Source: Micromonospora cabrerizensis (GTDB taxonomy: Bacteria; Actinomycetota; Actinomycetes; Mycobacteriales; Micromonosporaceae). From it: 64,000 bases of DNA. This document shows, piece after piece, positions 25,447-34,190 of this stretch. Made by a program: the position numbers and the translations under genes. The notes under the pieces were generated by a model, which saw nothing but the letters and a program-made list of their open reading frames with translations, was not told the origin of the DNA and did no database searches. The stretch lies in contig NZ_JAKKFI010000065.1 of the NCBI RefSeq assembly GCF_022230955.1, positions 1-64,000 on the forward strand, in the 5' to 3' direction. How positions within the stretch are numbered: position 1 is the first letter of the stretch; every line of letters starts with the position of its first letter.

Positions 25447-26645
25447 TTCTGGGCCCCCGTTTCGTTCGCGTCCGCCGGTCCGGCGCCGTCGGCGTCCGTG
25501 CCAGCCTTCGCTTCGGTGAGGTTGCGCTCCTGCGCCCCGGCCTCGTCGCCGGCGGGCTTGCCGTCGCCGGCCGGCGCGTTGGCCGCCACGCCGGCGGCCT
25601 CGGCCGACCGTGCGTCGCCAGCCGCGGGCGCGGTGCCGGTGCCGTCCGTCGGGACCTTGGTGCCCGGGGCGTCCGGCACTGCCGTGCCCGCGTCCGGCTG
25701 CCGGGTCTCGGCGGTACGCACCTGCGGCGACTTGTCGTCCGGTGCCTTGACGTCCCGCGTGGTGCTGCCGCTGGCAGCCGCCGGCTTCGCCGGCTCGGTG
25801 GCTTGCGCCGGCTTCGCCGGCTCGGCGACCCCGGCCGCCCCCGTCGGGGCGGACGCCCCGTCGCCACCCTTGACCGGTGCCGCGCTGGCCTCGACGGGCG
25901 CCGGCTTGGCGGCCTCCGCCTTCGCCTTCGCCTCGGCGGCGGCCTTGTCGGCCTCGGCCTTGCTGCGGATCGGGGTGTTCGGGTCGAAGCCGGGCACCGA
26001 GACGCCGTGCTGCTGCGCCAGCCGCAGCCCGCGCAGGGTGGGCTCACCCGGCCCACCGTCGGCGACCGCGCCGTCGCGCTCGTCGGCGAAACCGGCGAGC
26101 TGCACCGCCATTTCCTTCAGGGTGCAGAGCCGGGCACCGCGGGTCGGCATCGGCCGCCCACCCGCCCGAAGCTCGTCGACGACACCGACCGCGGTGGACG
26201 CGTCCACGCCGTCGAAGAAGTCGTAGTTGACCGTCATCACCGGGCCGTAGTCACACGCCGCCAGGCACTCGGCGTGCTCCAGCGTGATCGTGCCGTCGGC
26301 GGTCGTCTCGTCGTGCCCGACGCCCAGGTGCTCGGAGAGGGTGTCGTAGACCTCCTGGCCGCCGAGCACGTTGCACATGGTGTTGGTGCAGACGCTGACC
26401 AGGAAGTCACCGGTCGGCTTGCGCTTGTACATCGTGTAGAAGGTGGCGACCGCGCCGACCTGGGCCTTGTTCAGCCCCAGGACCTCGGCGCAGAACGCGA
26501 CCCCGGCCGGGGAGACGTACCCCTCCTCGGCCTGCACGAGGTGCAGCAGCGGCAGCAACGCCGAGCGGGACCGGTCCGCCGGGTAGCGGGCGATGATCTC
26601 GCGCGCCCGCTCCCGGGTTTCGTCGGTGAAAGTCGTGGTCGTCAT
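25443..26645 (-). CDS. nuoE: NADH-quinone oxidoreductase subunit E with long disordered C-terminal tail
   Basis: The first 200 or so residues are a normal NuoE (thioredoxin-like 2Fe-2S protein): CTNTMC and, about forty residues on, CLAAC supply the four cysteine ligands. The remaining 200 residues to the end at 400 are an Ala/Pro/Lys/Asp-rich, low-complexity tail with repeats of AAEAKAKAEAAKPA and AEPAKPAQATEPAKPA type. E. coli NuoE is only about 166 residues, so this tail is an addition and probably disordered. The tail stays in frame with correct codon bias and overlaps nuoF properly, so it is translated. The gene follows nuoD after dispersed repeat copy B; GGAAGG precedes the ATG. Confidence 0.95.
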   Translation of the reverse strand: MTTTTFTDETRERAREIIARYPADRSRSALLPLLHLVQAEEGYVSPAGVAFCAEVLGLNKAQVGAVATFYTMYKRKPTGDFLVSVCTNTMCNVLGGQEVYDTLSEHLGVGHDETTADGTITLEHAECLAACDYGPVMTVNYDFFDGVDASTAVGVVDELRAGGRPMPTRGARLCTLKEMAVQLAGFADERDGAVADGGPGEPTLRGLRLAQQHGVSVPGFDPNTPIRSKAEADKAAAEAKAKAEAAKPAPVEASAAPVKGGDGASAPTGAAGVAEPAKPAQATEPAKPAAASGSTTRDVKAPDDKSPQVRTAETRQPDAGTAVPDAPGTKVPTDGTGTAPAAGDARSAEAAGVAANAPAGDGKPAGDEAGAQERNLTEAKAGTDADGAGPADANETGAQK

Positions 26646-26658
26646 CAGAGCCGCCTTC

Positions 26659-26704
26659 CGTTCGCGACTGCGGGGCTCGCAAGCTCACTCCTCGCACTCA
26701 CCGG
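26659..26704. repeat. Dispersed 46-bp repeat, copy B, at the nuoD-nuoE junction
   Basis: One base differs from copy A. On the coding strand it starts CCGG-TGAGTGCGAGGAGTGAG, the TGA being the nuoD stop codon, and ends GTCGCGAACG right before the nuoE ribosome site. Neighbouring nuo genes overlap by 1-4 bases, so the repeat is an insertion relative to them or a retained spacer. Confidence 0.9.
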
Positions 26705-28023
26705 TCACAACCCCCCATGACCGGGTCCAACGAGGCGCCGCCGGCGATCACGTCGGCGATCAGACCGCCCTCGGCCATCGCCGGGAGGGCCTGGAGGTTG
26801 ACGAAGCTGGGCTCCCGGTAGTGCACCCGGTACGGCCGGGTGCCACCGTCGGAGACAGCGTGCACGCCCAACTCGCCCCGGGGAGCCTCGATGGCGACGT
26901 AGACCTGGCCGGGCGGAACCCGGAAGCCCTCGGTCACCAGCTTGAAGTGGTGGATCAGCGACTCCATCGACTGACCCATGATCTTCGCGACGTGCTCCAG
27001 CGAGTTGCCCATGCCGTCCACGCCGATGGCCAGCTGCGCCGGCCAGGCGATCTTGCGGTCGGCGACCATCACCGGGCCCGGACGGAGCCGGTCCAGGGCC
27101 TGCTCGACCAGCTTCATCGACTCCCGGATCTCGGCGAGCCGGACCTGGTAGCGGCCCCACACGTCACCGTCGGGGTGGGTCGGCACGTCGAACTCGTAGT
27201 TCTCGTAACCGCAGTACGGCATGGTCTTGCGCAGGTCCCAGGCGAGACCGGCGGAGCGCAGCACCGGCCCGGTGATGCCGAGGGCCACACAGCCGGTCAC
27301 GTCCAGCACCGCGACGTTCTTCGTCCGCTCGGTCCAGATCGGCTGGCCGGAGAGCAGGTCCTCGTACTCCTTGAGCTTCTTCGGCATCATCTTGAGGAAC
27401 TCGCGGATCTTGACGATCGCCGCGTCCGGCACGTCCTGGGCCACACCGCCCGGCCGGACGTACGCGTGGTTCATCCGCAGACCGGTGATGGTCTCGAAGA
27501 TGTCGAGGATGTACTCCCGCTCGCGGAAGCCGTACAGCATGATCGAGATCGCGCCCAGCTCCATGCCGGTGGTGGCCAGCCAGACCAGGTGCGACGAGAT
27601 CCGGTTGAGCTCCATCATCAGCACGCGGATGGTGGTGGCCCGCTCGGTGATGTCGTCGGTGATGCCGAGCAGCTTCTCGACGGCGAGGGCGTACGCCGTC
27701 TCGTTGAAGATCGGGGCGAGGTAGTCCATCCGGGTCACGAACGTCGAGCCCTGAACCCAGTTGCGGTATTCGAGGTTCTTCTCGATGCCGGTGTGCAGGT
27801 AGCCGATGACGGAACGGGCCTCGCGGACCGTCTCGCCCTCCAGCTCCAGGATCAGCCGCAGCACCCCGTGCGTGGACGGGTGCTGCGGACCCATGTTGAC
27901 GACGATCCGCTCGTCGTTGATCGGGTCGGTGCCCGAGACGATGGTGTCCCAGTCCCCACCGGTGACGGTGAAGACCCGACCCTCGTCGGTCTCGCGCTCG
28001 CTGGCGTAGTTAGACGTCGTCAC
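26698..28023 (-). CDS. nuoD: NADH-quinone oxidoreductase subunit D
   Basis: This 441-residue homologue of the hydrogenase large subunit has the quinone-site motif GPQHPSTHGVLRL near residue 43, IGYLHTGIEKN, and a C-terminal DPVMGGCDR. It forms the quinone-binding pocket with NuoB and NuoH. The GTG at 28023 overlaps the nuoC stop by four bases; an open frame upstream lies inside nuoC. The gene stops inside dispersed repeat copy B. Confidence 0.97.
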   Translation of the reverse strand: MTTSNYASERETDEGRVFTVTGGDWDTIVSGTDPINDERIVVNMGPQHPSTHGVLRLILELEGETVREARSVIGYLHTGIEKNLEYRNWVQGSTFVTRMDYLAPIFNETAYALAVEKLLGITDDITERATTIRVLMMELNRISSHLVWLATTGMELGAISIMLYGFREREYILDIFETITGLRMNHAYVRPGGVAQDVPDAAIVKIREFLKMMPKKLKEYEDLLSGQPIWTERTKNVAVLDVTGCVALGITGPVLRSAGLAWDLRKTMPYCGYENYEFDVPTHPDGDVWGRYQVRLAEIRESMKLVEQALDRLRPGPVMVADRKIAWPAQLAIGVDGMGNSLEHVAKIMGQSMESLIHHFKLVTEGFRVPPGQVYVAIEAPRGELGVHAVSDGGTRPYRVHYREPSFVNLQALPAMAEGGLIADVIAGGASLDPVMGGCDR

Positions 28024-28757
28024 TGGTACGACCTCCGCTCGTTCGGCGGCTGGATCTCCGCGCCCTTGTACTCGACGGGCACGCCGCCGAGCGGGTAGTC
28101 CTTGCGCTGCGGGTGGCCCTCCCAGTCGTCCGGCATGAGGATCCGGGTCAGGTTGGGGTGGCCGTCGAAGACGATGCCGAACATGTCGTACGCCTCGCGC
28201 TCCTGCCAGTCCGCCGTCGGGTAGACGGCGGTCACGCTGGGCAGGTGCGGGGCCTCGACGGAGACCGCGGCCTCCAGCCGGACCTGCCGCCGGTACGTCA
28301 TGGAGGTGAGCAGGTAGACCACGTGCAGCCGCCGCTCGTCGGCGCCCAGGTAGTCCACGCCGGACACCGACGAGCACAGCTCGAACCGCAGCGCCAGGTC
28401 GTCCCGCATCACCTGGCAGACCTCGGCGATCCGTTCCGGGCGGATGTGCAGGGTCAGCTCACCCCGGTCGACCACGACCTTCTCGATCGCGTCGCCGAAG
28501 GCCGGGTACGCCTCCTCCAACGCGTCGCGGACCTCGTCGAAGTAGCCCCCGTACGGCCGGGACGCCTCCTCGATGGGCTGGCGCTGGCGGACCAGGCCGC
28601 CGTACCCGGACACGTCGCCGGTGCCCTGGTTGCCGAACATCCCGCGACCGGCCGGGCTGGCCGGCGGGAACTCGGCGGGAGCACCACTGGTGGCCCCGGC
28701 CGGCACGACCGGCAGCGGTACGCCCCCGTCGTTGGGCTTGTCGGTGGGAGACGTCAT
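28020..28757 (-). CDS. nuoC: NADH-quinone oxidoreductase subunit C
   Basis: This 245-residue subunit has about 80 extra N-terminal residues, Pro/Gly-rich, before the usual 30-kDa subunit domain. The signature ERE-AYDMFGIVFDGHPNL and RILMPDDWEGHPQRKDYPL are present near the C-terminus. The ATG at 28757 overlaps the nuoB stop (ATGA). It packs against NuoD in the peripheral arm. Confidence 0.96.
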   Translation of the reverse strand: MTSPTDKPNDGGVPLPVVPAGATSGAPAEFPPASPAGRGMFGNQGTGDVSGYGGLVRQRQPIEEASRPYGGYFDEVRDALEEAYPAFGDAIEKVVVDRGELTLHIRPERIAEVCQVMRDDLALRFELCSSVSGVDYLGADERRLHVVYLLTSMTYRRQVRLEAAVSVEAPHLPSVTAVYPTADWQEREAYDMFGIVFDGHPNLTRILMPDDWEGHPQRKDYPLGGVPVEYKGAEIQPPNERRSYQ

Positions 28758-29431
28758 TTGGGGCCTGCCTGCGGGTGGAGGTGGTTCTGGGCGTTCATCC
28801 AGTTCTCGATCCGCAACTGCTCCTCGCGGCCCTCGCGGACCGCCCGGGTCCACTCGGCACGGCGGGCCTTGTCGCTGCGGTACGAGGAAGGCATGGAGCC
28901 GTAGGGCACGATCGGAACGTCGCCGCGCTCCTGGCGGGCAGCCAGCATCTTGCGGCCGTTCGGGCCCAGCGGCTCATACATGATCTTCTCGCGGAGCTTG
29001 AGGATCGCGTCGATGAGCATTTCCGGCCGCGGCGGGCAGCCCGGCAGGTACATGTCGACCGGCACGACGTGGTCGACGCCCTGCACGATGGCGTAATTGT
29101 TGAACATGCCGCCGCTGCTGGCGCAGACGCCCATCGAGAGCACCCAGCGGGGCTCGGCCATCTGGTCGTAGATCTGGCGCAGCACCGGGGCCATCTTCTG
29201 ACTCACCCGGCCGGCCACGATCATCAGGTCGGCCTGCCGGGGCGAGGCCCGGAAGACCTCCATGCCCCAACGGCCCATGTCGTAGTGCGGACCACCGGCT
29301 GCCATCATCTCGATGGCGCAGCAGGCCAGGCCGAAGGTCGCGCCCCACACGGACGACTTCCGGGACCAGTTGACCAGCTTCTCCACCGAGGTGAGCAGGA
29401 CGCCGGCGGGAAGCTTCTCCTCGATGCCCAT
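28754..29431 (-). CDS. nuoB: NADH-quinone oxidoreductase subunit B (N2 cluster)
   Basis: This 225-residue subunit carries the last iron-sulfur centre, N2, with tandem cysteines in LACCAIEMMAAG, one in MGVCASSGGM and one in PGCPPRPE. The C-terminal 50 residues extend beyond the E. coli core. The ATG at 29431 is preceded by AGGAA; an open frame upstream lies inside nuoA. It passes electrons to menaquinone. Confidence 0.97.
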   Translation of the reverse strand: MGIEEKLPAGVLLTSVEKLVNWSRKSSVWGATFGLACCAIEMMAAGGPHYDMGRWGMEVFRASPRQADLMIVAGRVSQKMAPVLRQIYDQMAEPRWVLSMGVCASSGGMFNNYAIVQGVDHVVPVDMYLPGCPPRPEMLIDAILKLREKIMYEPLGPNGRKMLAARQERGDVPIVPYGSMPSSYRSDKARRAEWTRAVREGREEQLRIENWMNAQNHLHPQAGPK

Positions 29432-29445
29432 CTGACGTTCCTTCC

Positions 29446-29811
29446 TCAGTCCCAGTCCAGGCCGCCGCGCCGCCACACGTAGGCGTACGCAACGAAGACC
29501 GCGACGATGAACAGGACCATCTCCACGAAGCCGAAGATCGGCAGAGCGTCGAACGAGACCGCCCAGGGGTAGAGGAAGATGATCTCGATGTCGAAGACGA
29601 TGAAGAGCATCGCCGTCAGGTAGAACTTGATCGGGAACCGCCCGCCGCCGACCGGCTGCGGGCTGGGCTCGATGCCGCACTCGTAAGCCTCGAGTTTGGC
29701 CTTGTTGTAGCGACGGGGACCGGCGAAGCGGGCGGCGCCGACGGAAAACAGCGAGAACGCCGCGGCGAGGGCGAACAGCCCGATGATCGGTGCGTAAGGC
29801 GAGAGCGACAT
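29446..29811 (-). CDS. nuoA: NADH-quinone oxidoreductase subunit A
   Basis: This 121-residue first gene of the operon encodes a three-helix membrane protein. The loop YECGIEPSPQPVGGGRFPIK after helix 1 holds the conserved cysteine that is exposed in the deactive state of mitochondrial complex I. The second helix has FDIEIIFLYPWA with the conserved acidic residues. AGGAG lies 7 bases before the ATG. Confidence 0.97.
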   Translation of the reverse strand: MSLSPYAPIIGLFALAAAFSLFSVGAARFAGPRRYNKAKLEAYECGIEPSPQPVGGGRFPIKFYLTAMLFIVFDIEIIFLYPWAVSFDALPIFGFVEMVLFIVAVFVAYAYVWRRGGLDWD

Positions 29812-29946
29812 CGTTTTCTCCTGCTCGTCCTTCCCTGCCCTCGGTGCTTGACGAAAATCACACTATTCACGTCCCTCGCAGTGGCAGTCGGCGGGGGTCG
29901 ATCTTTGTCGGCGTCGGGGCTGTGACCAGCACCGATGCCGTCCTAC
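29812..29946 (-). promoter_or_regulatory. Promoter region of the nuo operon
   Basis: The 135 bases upstream of nuoA contain, on the minus strand, TAGTGT (29860-29865), a good TANNNT -10 box in a locally AT-rich patch. No matching -35 hexamer is clear. The predicted leader is about 40 bases and ends with AGGAG. No obvious operator was seen. Confidence 0.5.
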
Positions 29947-31224
29947 TTATACGGCTGGAGCTGCCTTCGTCATCGCGTTGATGACCCGGTCCATCGCATC
30001 CCCGCCACGCGGGTCGGTCAGGTTGGCCAACAGCTTGAGGACGAAACGCATCAGCGTCGGGTGCGGCATGCCGTGTTTGGTGGCGATCCGCATGATCTCG
30101 GGGCGGCCGATCAGTTTCACGAAGATGCCGCCCAACCGGTAGTAACCACCGAGGCGGGCCTTCAGCTCGTTCGGGTACGCCATCAGTGCCCGCTCCCGCT
30201 CCGGGCCGGCAGGCCGGGCGAGGGCCTGGACGATGGCCTCCGCGGCCAGTTCGCCGGACTCCATCGCGTACGCGATGCCCTCGCCGTTGAACGGGTTGAC
30301 CATGCCGCCCGAGTCGCCGACCAGCAGCACGCCGCGCGTGTAGTGCGGCACCCGGTTGAAGCCCATCGGCAGCGCGGCACCGAGGATCGGGCCGTCGGCG
30401 TTGGTCTCGTCGGTCATCCCCCAGTCCTCCGGGGTGTTGGCGAGCCAGTCGGTGAGCAGCCGGCGGTAGTTGGTCTTGCCGAACGCCGAGGACGAGTTGA
30501 GCACGCCGAGGCCGACGTTGACCCGACCGTCACCCAGGCCGAAGATCCAGCCGTACCCGGGCAGCAGGTTGTCGCCGCTGTCCTTGCTGCGCAACTCCAG
30601 CCAGGACTCCAGGTAGTTGTCCTCGTGCTTGGCAGGCGAGCGGTAGTAGCGGCGGACGGCCACGCCGATCGGCCGGTCCTCCCGCTTGGCCAGCCCGAGC
30701 GCGAGCGGGAATCGGCCGGAGACCCCGTCCGCCGCGACGACCAGCGGGGCGTGGAAGGTGGTCGGCTCCTTGCCCGGCCCGACCTCCGCCTCGACGCCGG
30801 TGACCCGGCCGTCGCCGTCGAGCACCGGGCCCAGCACGTTGACGTTGGTCCGCAGCTTGGCACCGGCGGCCACCGCCTGCCGTGCGAGCAGGTCGTCGAA
30901 GTCCAGTCTCGTCCGCACCAAGCCGTAGTTGGGGAAGCTCGCCAGCTCCGGCCAGTCCAACTCCAGGCGCACCCCGCCACCGATGACGCGCAGGCCACGG
31001 TTGTGCAGCCAGCCCGCCTCGGGCGAGGTGTCCACACCCATCCGGATGAGCTGACGGACGGCGCGCGGGGTCAACCCGTCGCCGCAGACCTTCTCCCGCG
31101 GGAACTCGGTCTTCTCCAACAACAGCACCCGTACGCCGTGCCGGGCCAGGTGGTACGCAGTCGCTGATCCACCGGGACCGGCGCCCACGACAATGACGTC
31201 GGCGTCGTGTTCCACCGGGGTCAT
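29947..31224 (-). CDS. menJ: Geranylgeranyl-reductase-family flavoprotein, likely menaquinone reductase MenJ
   Basis: This 425-residue FAD protein has an N-terminal dinucleotide fold (VIVVGAGPGGSATAYHLA), CGDGLTPRAVRQL, a conserved GYGWIFGLGDG and the second FAD contact GDSGGMVNPFNGEGI. The family reduces isoprenoid double bonds. In mycobacteria the homologue MenJ saturates one bond of the menaquinone tail. Here the gene sits between nuo and menG, with mqnC near, so a menaquinone substrate is likelier than a lipid. The ATG at 31224 follows GGGAGGAGG; an upstream in-frame start lacks this. Confidence 0.85.
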   Translation of the reverse strand: MTPVEHDADVIVVGAGPGGSATAYHLARHGVRVLLLEKTEFPREKVCGDGLTPRAVRQLIRMGVDTSPEAGWLHNRGLRVIGGGVRLELDWPELASFPNYGLVRTRLDFDDLLARQAVAAGAKLRTNVNVLGPVLDGDGRVTGVEAEVGPGKEPTTFHAPLVVAADGVSGRFPLALGLAKREDRPIGVAVRRYYRSPAKHEDNYLESWLELRSKDSGDNLLPGYGWIFGLGDGRVNVGLGVLNSSSAFGKTNYRRLLTDWLANTPEDWGMTDETNADGPILGAALPMGFNRVPHYTRGVLLVGDSGGMVNPFNGEGIAYAMESGELAAEAIVQALARPAGPERERALMAYPNELKARLGGYYRLGGIFVKLIGRPEIMRIATKHGMPHPTLMRFVLKLLANLTDPRGGDAMDRVINAMTKAAPAV

Positions 31225-31275
31225 TCGCGCCTCCTCCCGCACGCTCGTGAAATGCTTCACAAGCCAGACGGGACG

Positions 31276-31296
31276 AGTGTATGACCGGCGTCATAC
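31276..31296 (-). promoter_or_regulatory. Promoter and candidate operator of the menJ-like gene
   Basis: A perfect inverted repeat, GTATGAC-CGGC-GTCATAC (31279-31296), overlaps a minus-strand TACACT that fits a -10 box, about 45 bases before the ribosome site and start. A protein bound there would block or shift RNA polymerase. The regulator is unknown; TetR or GntR types bind such sites. Confidence 0.5.
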
Positions 31297-31363
31297 CAGC
31301 GCAGGATCAGGGGTACCTAACTCGCCGATGTGACACTCCCTGACCGTCCACAGCAGTCAGGTG

Positions 31364-31588
31364 TCAGGCCGGGCTGGAGGCGTCCAACCCCGCATCGACC
31401 CGGATCGTCTCCGGTAGGTGCTCACGCAGCGCGCCACCCGCCGCCCGGTCCAGTGCCGCCAACACCTCGGCGACCACCTGCCGGACCTCCACCGGGTCAG
31501 CCCCCGCCAACGCGCGCAACTGCGCGATGAGTTCGGCCGCGTCGTCGTCGGTGGCGGCCACCGGGTCCGCCGGGTCTGCTCCGGTCAT
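31364..31588 (-). CDS. Small acidic protein of unknown function between menG and menJ-like gene
   Basis: A 74-residue protein from an ATG at 31588, rich in Ala, Asp and Glu, with a predicted helical middle (AAELIAQLRALAG, then VRQVVAEVLAALDRA). I do not recognise it. TACGCT ends 7 bases before the ATG and no ribosome site is seen, so it would be leaderless. Codon use (G/C in third position) fits a real gene. It lies on the same strand between two menaquinone genes, but this may be incidental. Confidence 0.55.
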   Translation of the reverse strand: MTGADPADPVAATDDDAAELIAQLRALAGADPVEVRQVVAEVLAALDRAAGGALREHLPETIRVDAGLDASSPA

Positions 31589-31674
31589 GCGATCGAGCGT
31601 ACGGGGCAAAGTGGACTAAAGACCGATATTCACGAAACCTGAATAATGTCCGTGCCGTCCGTAACGCTCGCCGA

Positions 31675-32385
31675 CTACTCGCGAATGCCCCGATGCAGGG
31701 CCACCACACCACCGGTCAGGTTGCGCCACGCCACCCGGCCCCACCCGGCCGCGGCGACACGCCCGGCAAGCGCGGCCTGCGCCGGCCAGGCCCGCACCGA
31801 CTCGGCGAGATAGACGTACGCCTCGGGGTTGCTCGACACCGCTCGGGCGACCACCGGCAGCGACCTCATCAGGTACGAGAGGTAGACCGTCCGGAAGGCC
31901 GGGTTGACCGGGGTGCTGAACTCGCAGACCACCAGTCGCCCGCCCGGCCGGGTGACCCGGGCCAGCTCCCGCAGGGCCGCGTCGGTGTCGTTGACGTTGC
32001 GCAGCGCGAAGGAGATGGTCACCGCGTCGAAGCTGGCGTCGGCGAACGGCAACCGCAGCGCGTCACCGGCCAGCAGCGGCACCTCGGGACGGGCCCGCTT
32101 GCCGGCGTACAACATGCCCAACGACAGGTCGGCCCCCACCGCGTACGCCCCGGACTGCGCCAGCTCCCGCGTCGAGACACCGGTGCCCGCGCCCACGTCC
32201 AGCACCCGCTCACCGGGCCGCAGCCCCAGTGCCGCACGGGTGGCCCGACGCCAGGAGCGGTCCTGACCCAGCGAGATCACCGTGTTGGTCAGGTCGTAAC
32301 GCTCCGCCACGCCGTCGAACATCGCGGCGACCTCGTGCGGCTGCTTGTCCAGGCTGGCTCGCTGGCCCTGCGGGGTACGGCTCAC
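31675..32385 (-). CDS. menG: Demethylmenaquinone methyltransferase
   Basis: This 236-residue SAM-dependent methyltransferase belongs to the UbiE/MenG family. Motifs include VAERYDLTNTVISLGQDRSWRR near the start, the SAM loop VLDVGAGTGV, FALRNVNDTDAALRELARV and RPGGRLVVCEFS. It adds the ring methyl group to demethylmenaquinone, a late step shared by the classical and futalosine routes. I take the GTG at 32385, preceded by AAGGG, which gives the family's usual length. It is the likely substrate-level neighbour of the MenJ-like reductase encoded downstream. Confidence 0.94.
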   Translation of the reverse strand: MSRTPQGQRASLDKQPHEVAAMFDGVAERYDLTNTVISLGQDRSWRRATRAALGLRPGERVLDVGAGTGVSTRELAQSGAYAVGADLSLGMLYAGKRARPEVPLLAGDALRLPFADASFDAVTISFALRNVNDTDAALRELARVTRPGGRLVVCEFSTPVNPAFRTVYLSYLMRSLPVVARAVSSNPEAYVYLAESVRAWPAQAALAGRVAAAGWGRVAWRNLTGGVVALHRGIRE

Positions 32386-32454
32386 CCCTTCACTCTGCCA
32401 GCCGCCCGCCAACCGACGTCAGCTGGGTGCGGTGCCACCCACCCGGTACGCGAA

Positions 32455-32482
32455 AGGGCGGGGTGGTCGCCCACCCCGCCCT
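32455..32482 (-). terminator. Hairpin terminator after the LPXTG protein gene
   Basis: A perfect 12-base stem (AGGGCGGGGTGG, 32455-32466, with 32471-32482) with a TCGC loop lies 68 bases past the stop of the LPXTG gene and just before menG. It lacks a U-tract. Confidence 0.75.
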
Positions 32483-32549
32483 CACGTCGCGCCAGTTCTG
32501 CCGCCGCTGAACCCCGTATCGAAGCGCTCGGGTCAGTGGCGCGGTGTTG

Positions 32550-33770
32550 TCAGTCGGTCGACTTCTCGTCGCCCGGTGCGACCAGGACGACCTTGCGCCG
32601 ACGGGAGAGCACCAGCAGCGCCCCGCCCACGAGCAGGATGACCGCGCCGATGCCGCCGATCACGCCGACCTGCACACCGGTCACCGGCAACCCACCGCCG
32701 CCACCGCCACCGGCGACCGGCGACGTGGTCGTGCCGGGCGTCGTCGTGCCGCTCGGGCTCGGCGTGACCGTGGGCGTCGGGGTCGGGGTCGGCTGCGCGG
32801 TCAGGTCCACGAAGACGTCGAAGATCGCCTGGTTGTCGACCTCGTCGACCTCGGTGAAGGCCTTCCGCTGGGCGCTGGTCGCCTGCTCGGGCTGCTCCTC
32901 GGGCTGACCCGCCGCACCGTCCAGACCCTGCGCGAACAGCTCGCCAAGGCGCAGCACCGACTCGGTGACGTCCGTGCCCACCGTCACCTTGATGTCCGCC
33001 GTGTAGTACTGACCGGGCTTGATCACGGCGCCGTCGTCCTGGCAGAGCGCCTGGGCCAGTCCGTTGAGGGTCTGCTGCTCGCAGGTGTCCGGGAGGGTGG
33101 CGAAGGTGACGCCGGCCGGGAGCGTGAGCACGTAGGACAGGCCGGTGGCCTTGCGGCTGCCGTCGTTGTAGACCGCCCAGTCCAGCGGCACCGTCTCACC
33201 GCGCCGCACCGGCCGGAGGTTGGGGTCGTCGCCCTGGACGCCGTTGACCACCACGTTCGCGTTGACGTCCTGCACCCAGCTGGTCAGGTCGTAGCCGGGC
33301 TTCGCGACGGTGATGTCGTGCTCGACCTTGTCGCCCTTGGCGTTGGCCGAGTTGATGGTGACCACCAGCGTGCCGGCCTCACCGCGACCGCCGGTGGAGA
33401 ACAGCGGGATGCCGAAGTCCTCGCTGGTGCCGGCCGGAACGTCGCCGAGCGGGCAGGTGAACGTCCTGCCCTGCACCTGGCAGCCATCGGGCACCACGAT
33501 GCCGACCTTGTTCTTCTTCAACCGGCTGGTGTCCACGGTGTAGCTGACACCCTTGGCGGCGACCGTGCTCCGGGTGTTGTCGACCAGGAACTTGAACGGC
33601 TTGGCCTTGGCCGCCTTGACGCCCTTGGCCAGCTCGGAGCTGAGCGGCACCAGTGCCAGGTCGGCCTGGTCGGCGGCCTGCGCGGGGGCGGCCACGGTGG
33701 CCAGGCCACCGGCCGCGAGCAAGGCCACCACGCCAGCGCGGGCCAGGGCCGAGCGGTGGAACGCTGTCAT
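32550..33770 (-). CDS. LPXTG-anchored surface protein
   Basis: This 406-residue protein has a signal peptide (about 1-33, ending APAQA), an extracellular region with two beta-rich modules that look like DUF11-type or fibre-like domains, a Thr/Pro-rich stalk (PTPTPTPTVTPSPSG), a run of seven Gly, and a C-terminal sorting signal: LPVTG, hydrophobic helix, SRRRK. A sortase should attach it to the cell wall; no sortase gene is in the window. The start is the ATG at 33770 behind GGGGGA; upstream codons in frame have no signal-like character. Function is unknown. Confidence 0.85.
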   Translation of the reverse strand: MTAFHRSALARAGVVALLAAGGLATVAAPAQAADQADLALVPLSSELAKGVKAAKAKPFKFLVDNTRSTVAAKGVSYTVDTSRLKKNKVGIVVPDGCQVQGRTFTCPLGDVPAGTSEDFGIPLFSTGGRGEAGTLVVTINSANAKGDKVEHDITVAKPGYDLTSWVQDVNANVVVNGVQGDDPNLRPVRRGETVPLDWAVYNDGSRKATGLSYVLTLPAGVTFATLPDTCEQQTLNGLAQALCQDDGAVIKPGQYYTADIKVTVGTDVTESVLRLGELFAQGLDGAAGQPEEQPEQATSAQRKAFTEVDEVDNQAIFDVFVDLTAQPTPTPTPTVTPSPSGTTTPGTTTSPVAGGGGGGGLPVTGVQVGVIGGIGAVILLVGGALLVLSRRRKVVLVAPGDEKSTD

Positions 33771-34190
33771 CAGTCCCCCGAGGGATAGGGAAGAAGAAAT
33801 GGTTGCGGAACGAGCGGACGCTATCGAACGTCGATCTCGCACGCCAGCGGGTGAAGATTTTTTCATCCGTCCGGCCCGAGCTGCTCAGACGGTACGGGCG
33901 GGATGGTCACCCATCCCGCCCGTACCGCCGTGCGTTATATGAACGACCCTCAGCGGGCCGATGGAGGACGGCCACGGCCATCAGACCAGCCGCCACCAGC
34001 ACGGTTGCGCCGTTCTCGGCGACCGGAGGTGGCAACGGATACGAGCCGCGACGCTAGCCGCCGACGATCATCTCCACCAGCCCCGGAGCGGGCAGCCTGA
34101 CGCTGCGGCGACGGGGACCACCCGTACCGCCGGGAGGATCCGGCAGGAGCATGAGCCTCGGTCAGCCGAACGGCCGGGCGTCGACCCGTG
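33771..34190. other. 420-base intergenic region between mqnC and the LPXTG gene
   Basis: No gene is supported here. It holds the upstream region of the LPXTG gene with an AT-rich patch (near 33855) and one strong hairpin, listed separately. The rest, about 33930-34190, downstream of mqnC, shows no feature that I can support. Confidence 0.6.
33891..33926. terminator. Perfect 16-bp hairpin, probable terminator
   Basis: GGTACGGGCGGGATGG (33891-33906) and its exact complement (33911-33926) flank a TCAC loop. It lies about 265 bases past the mqnC stop and 120 bases upstream of the LPXTG gene, both on the minus strand. It may insulate the two. There is no U-tract on either side. Confidence 0.7.
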
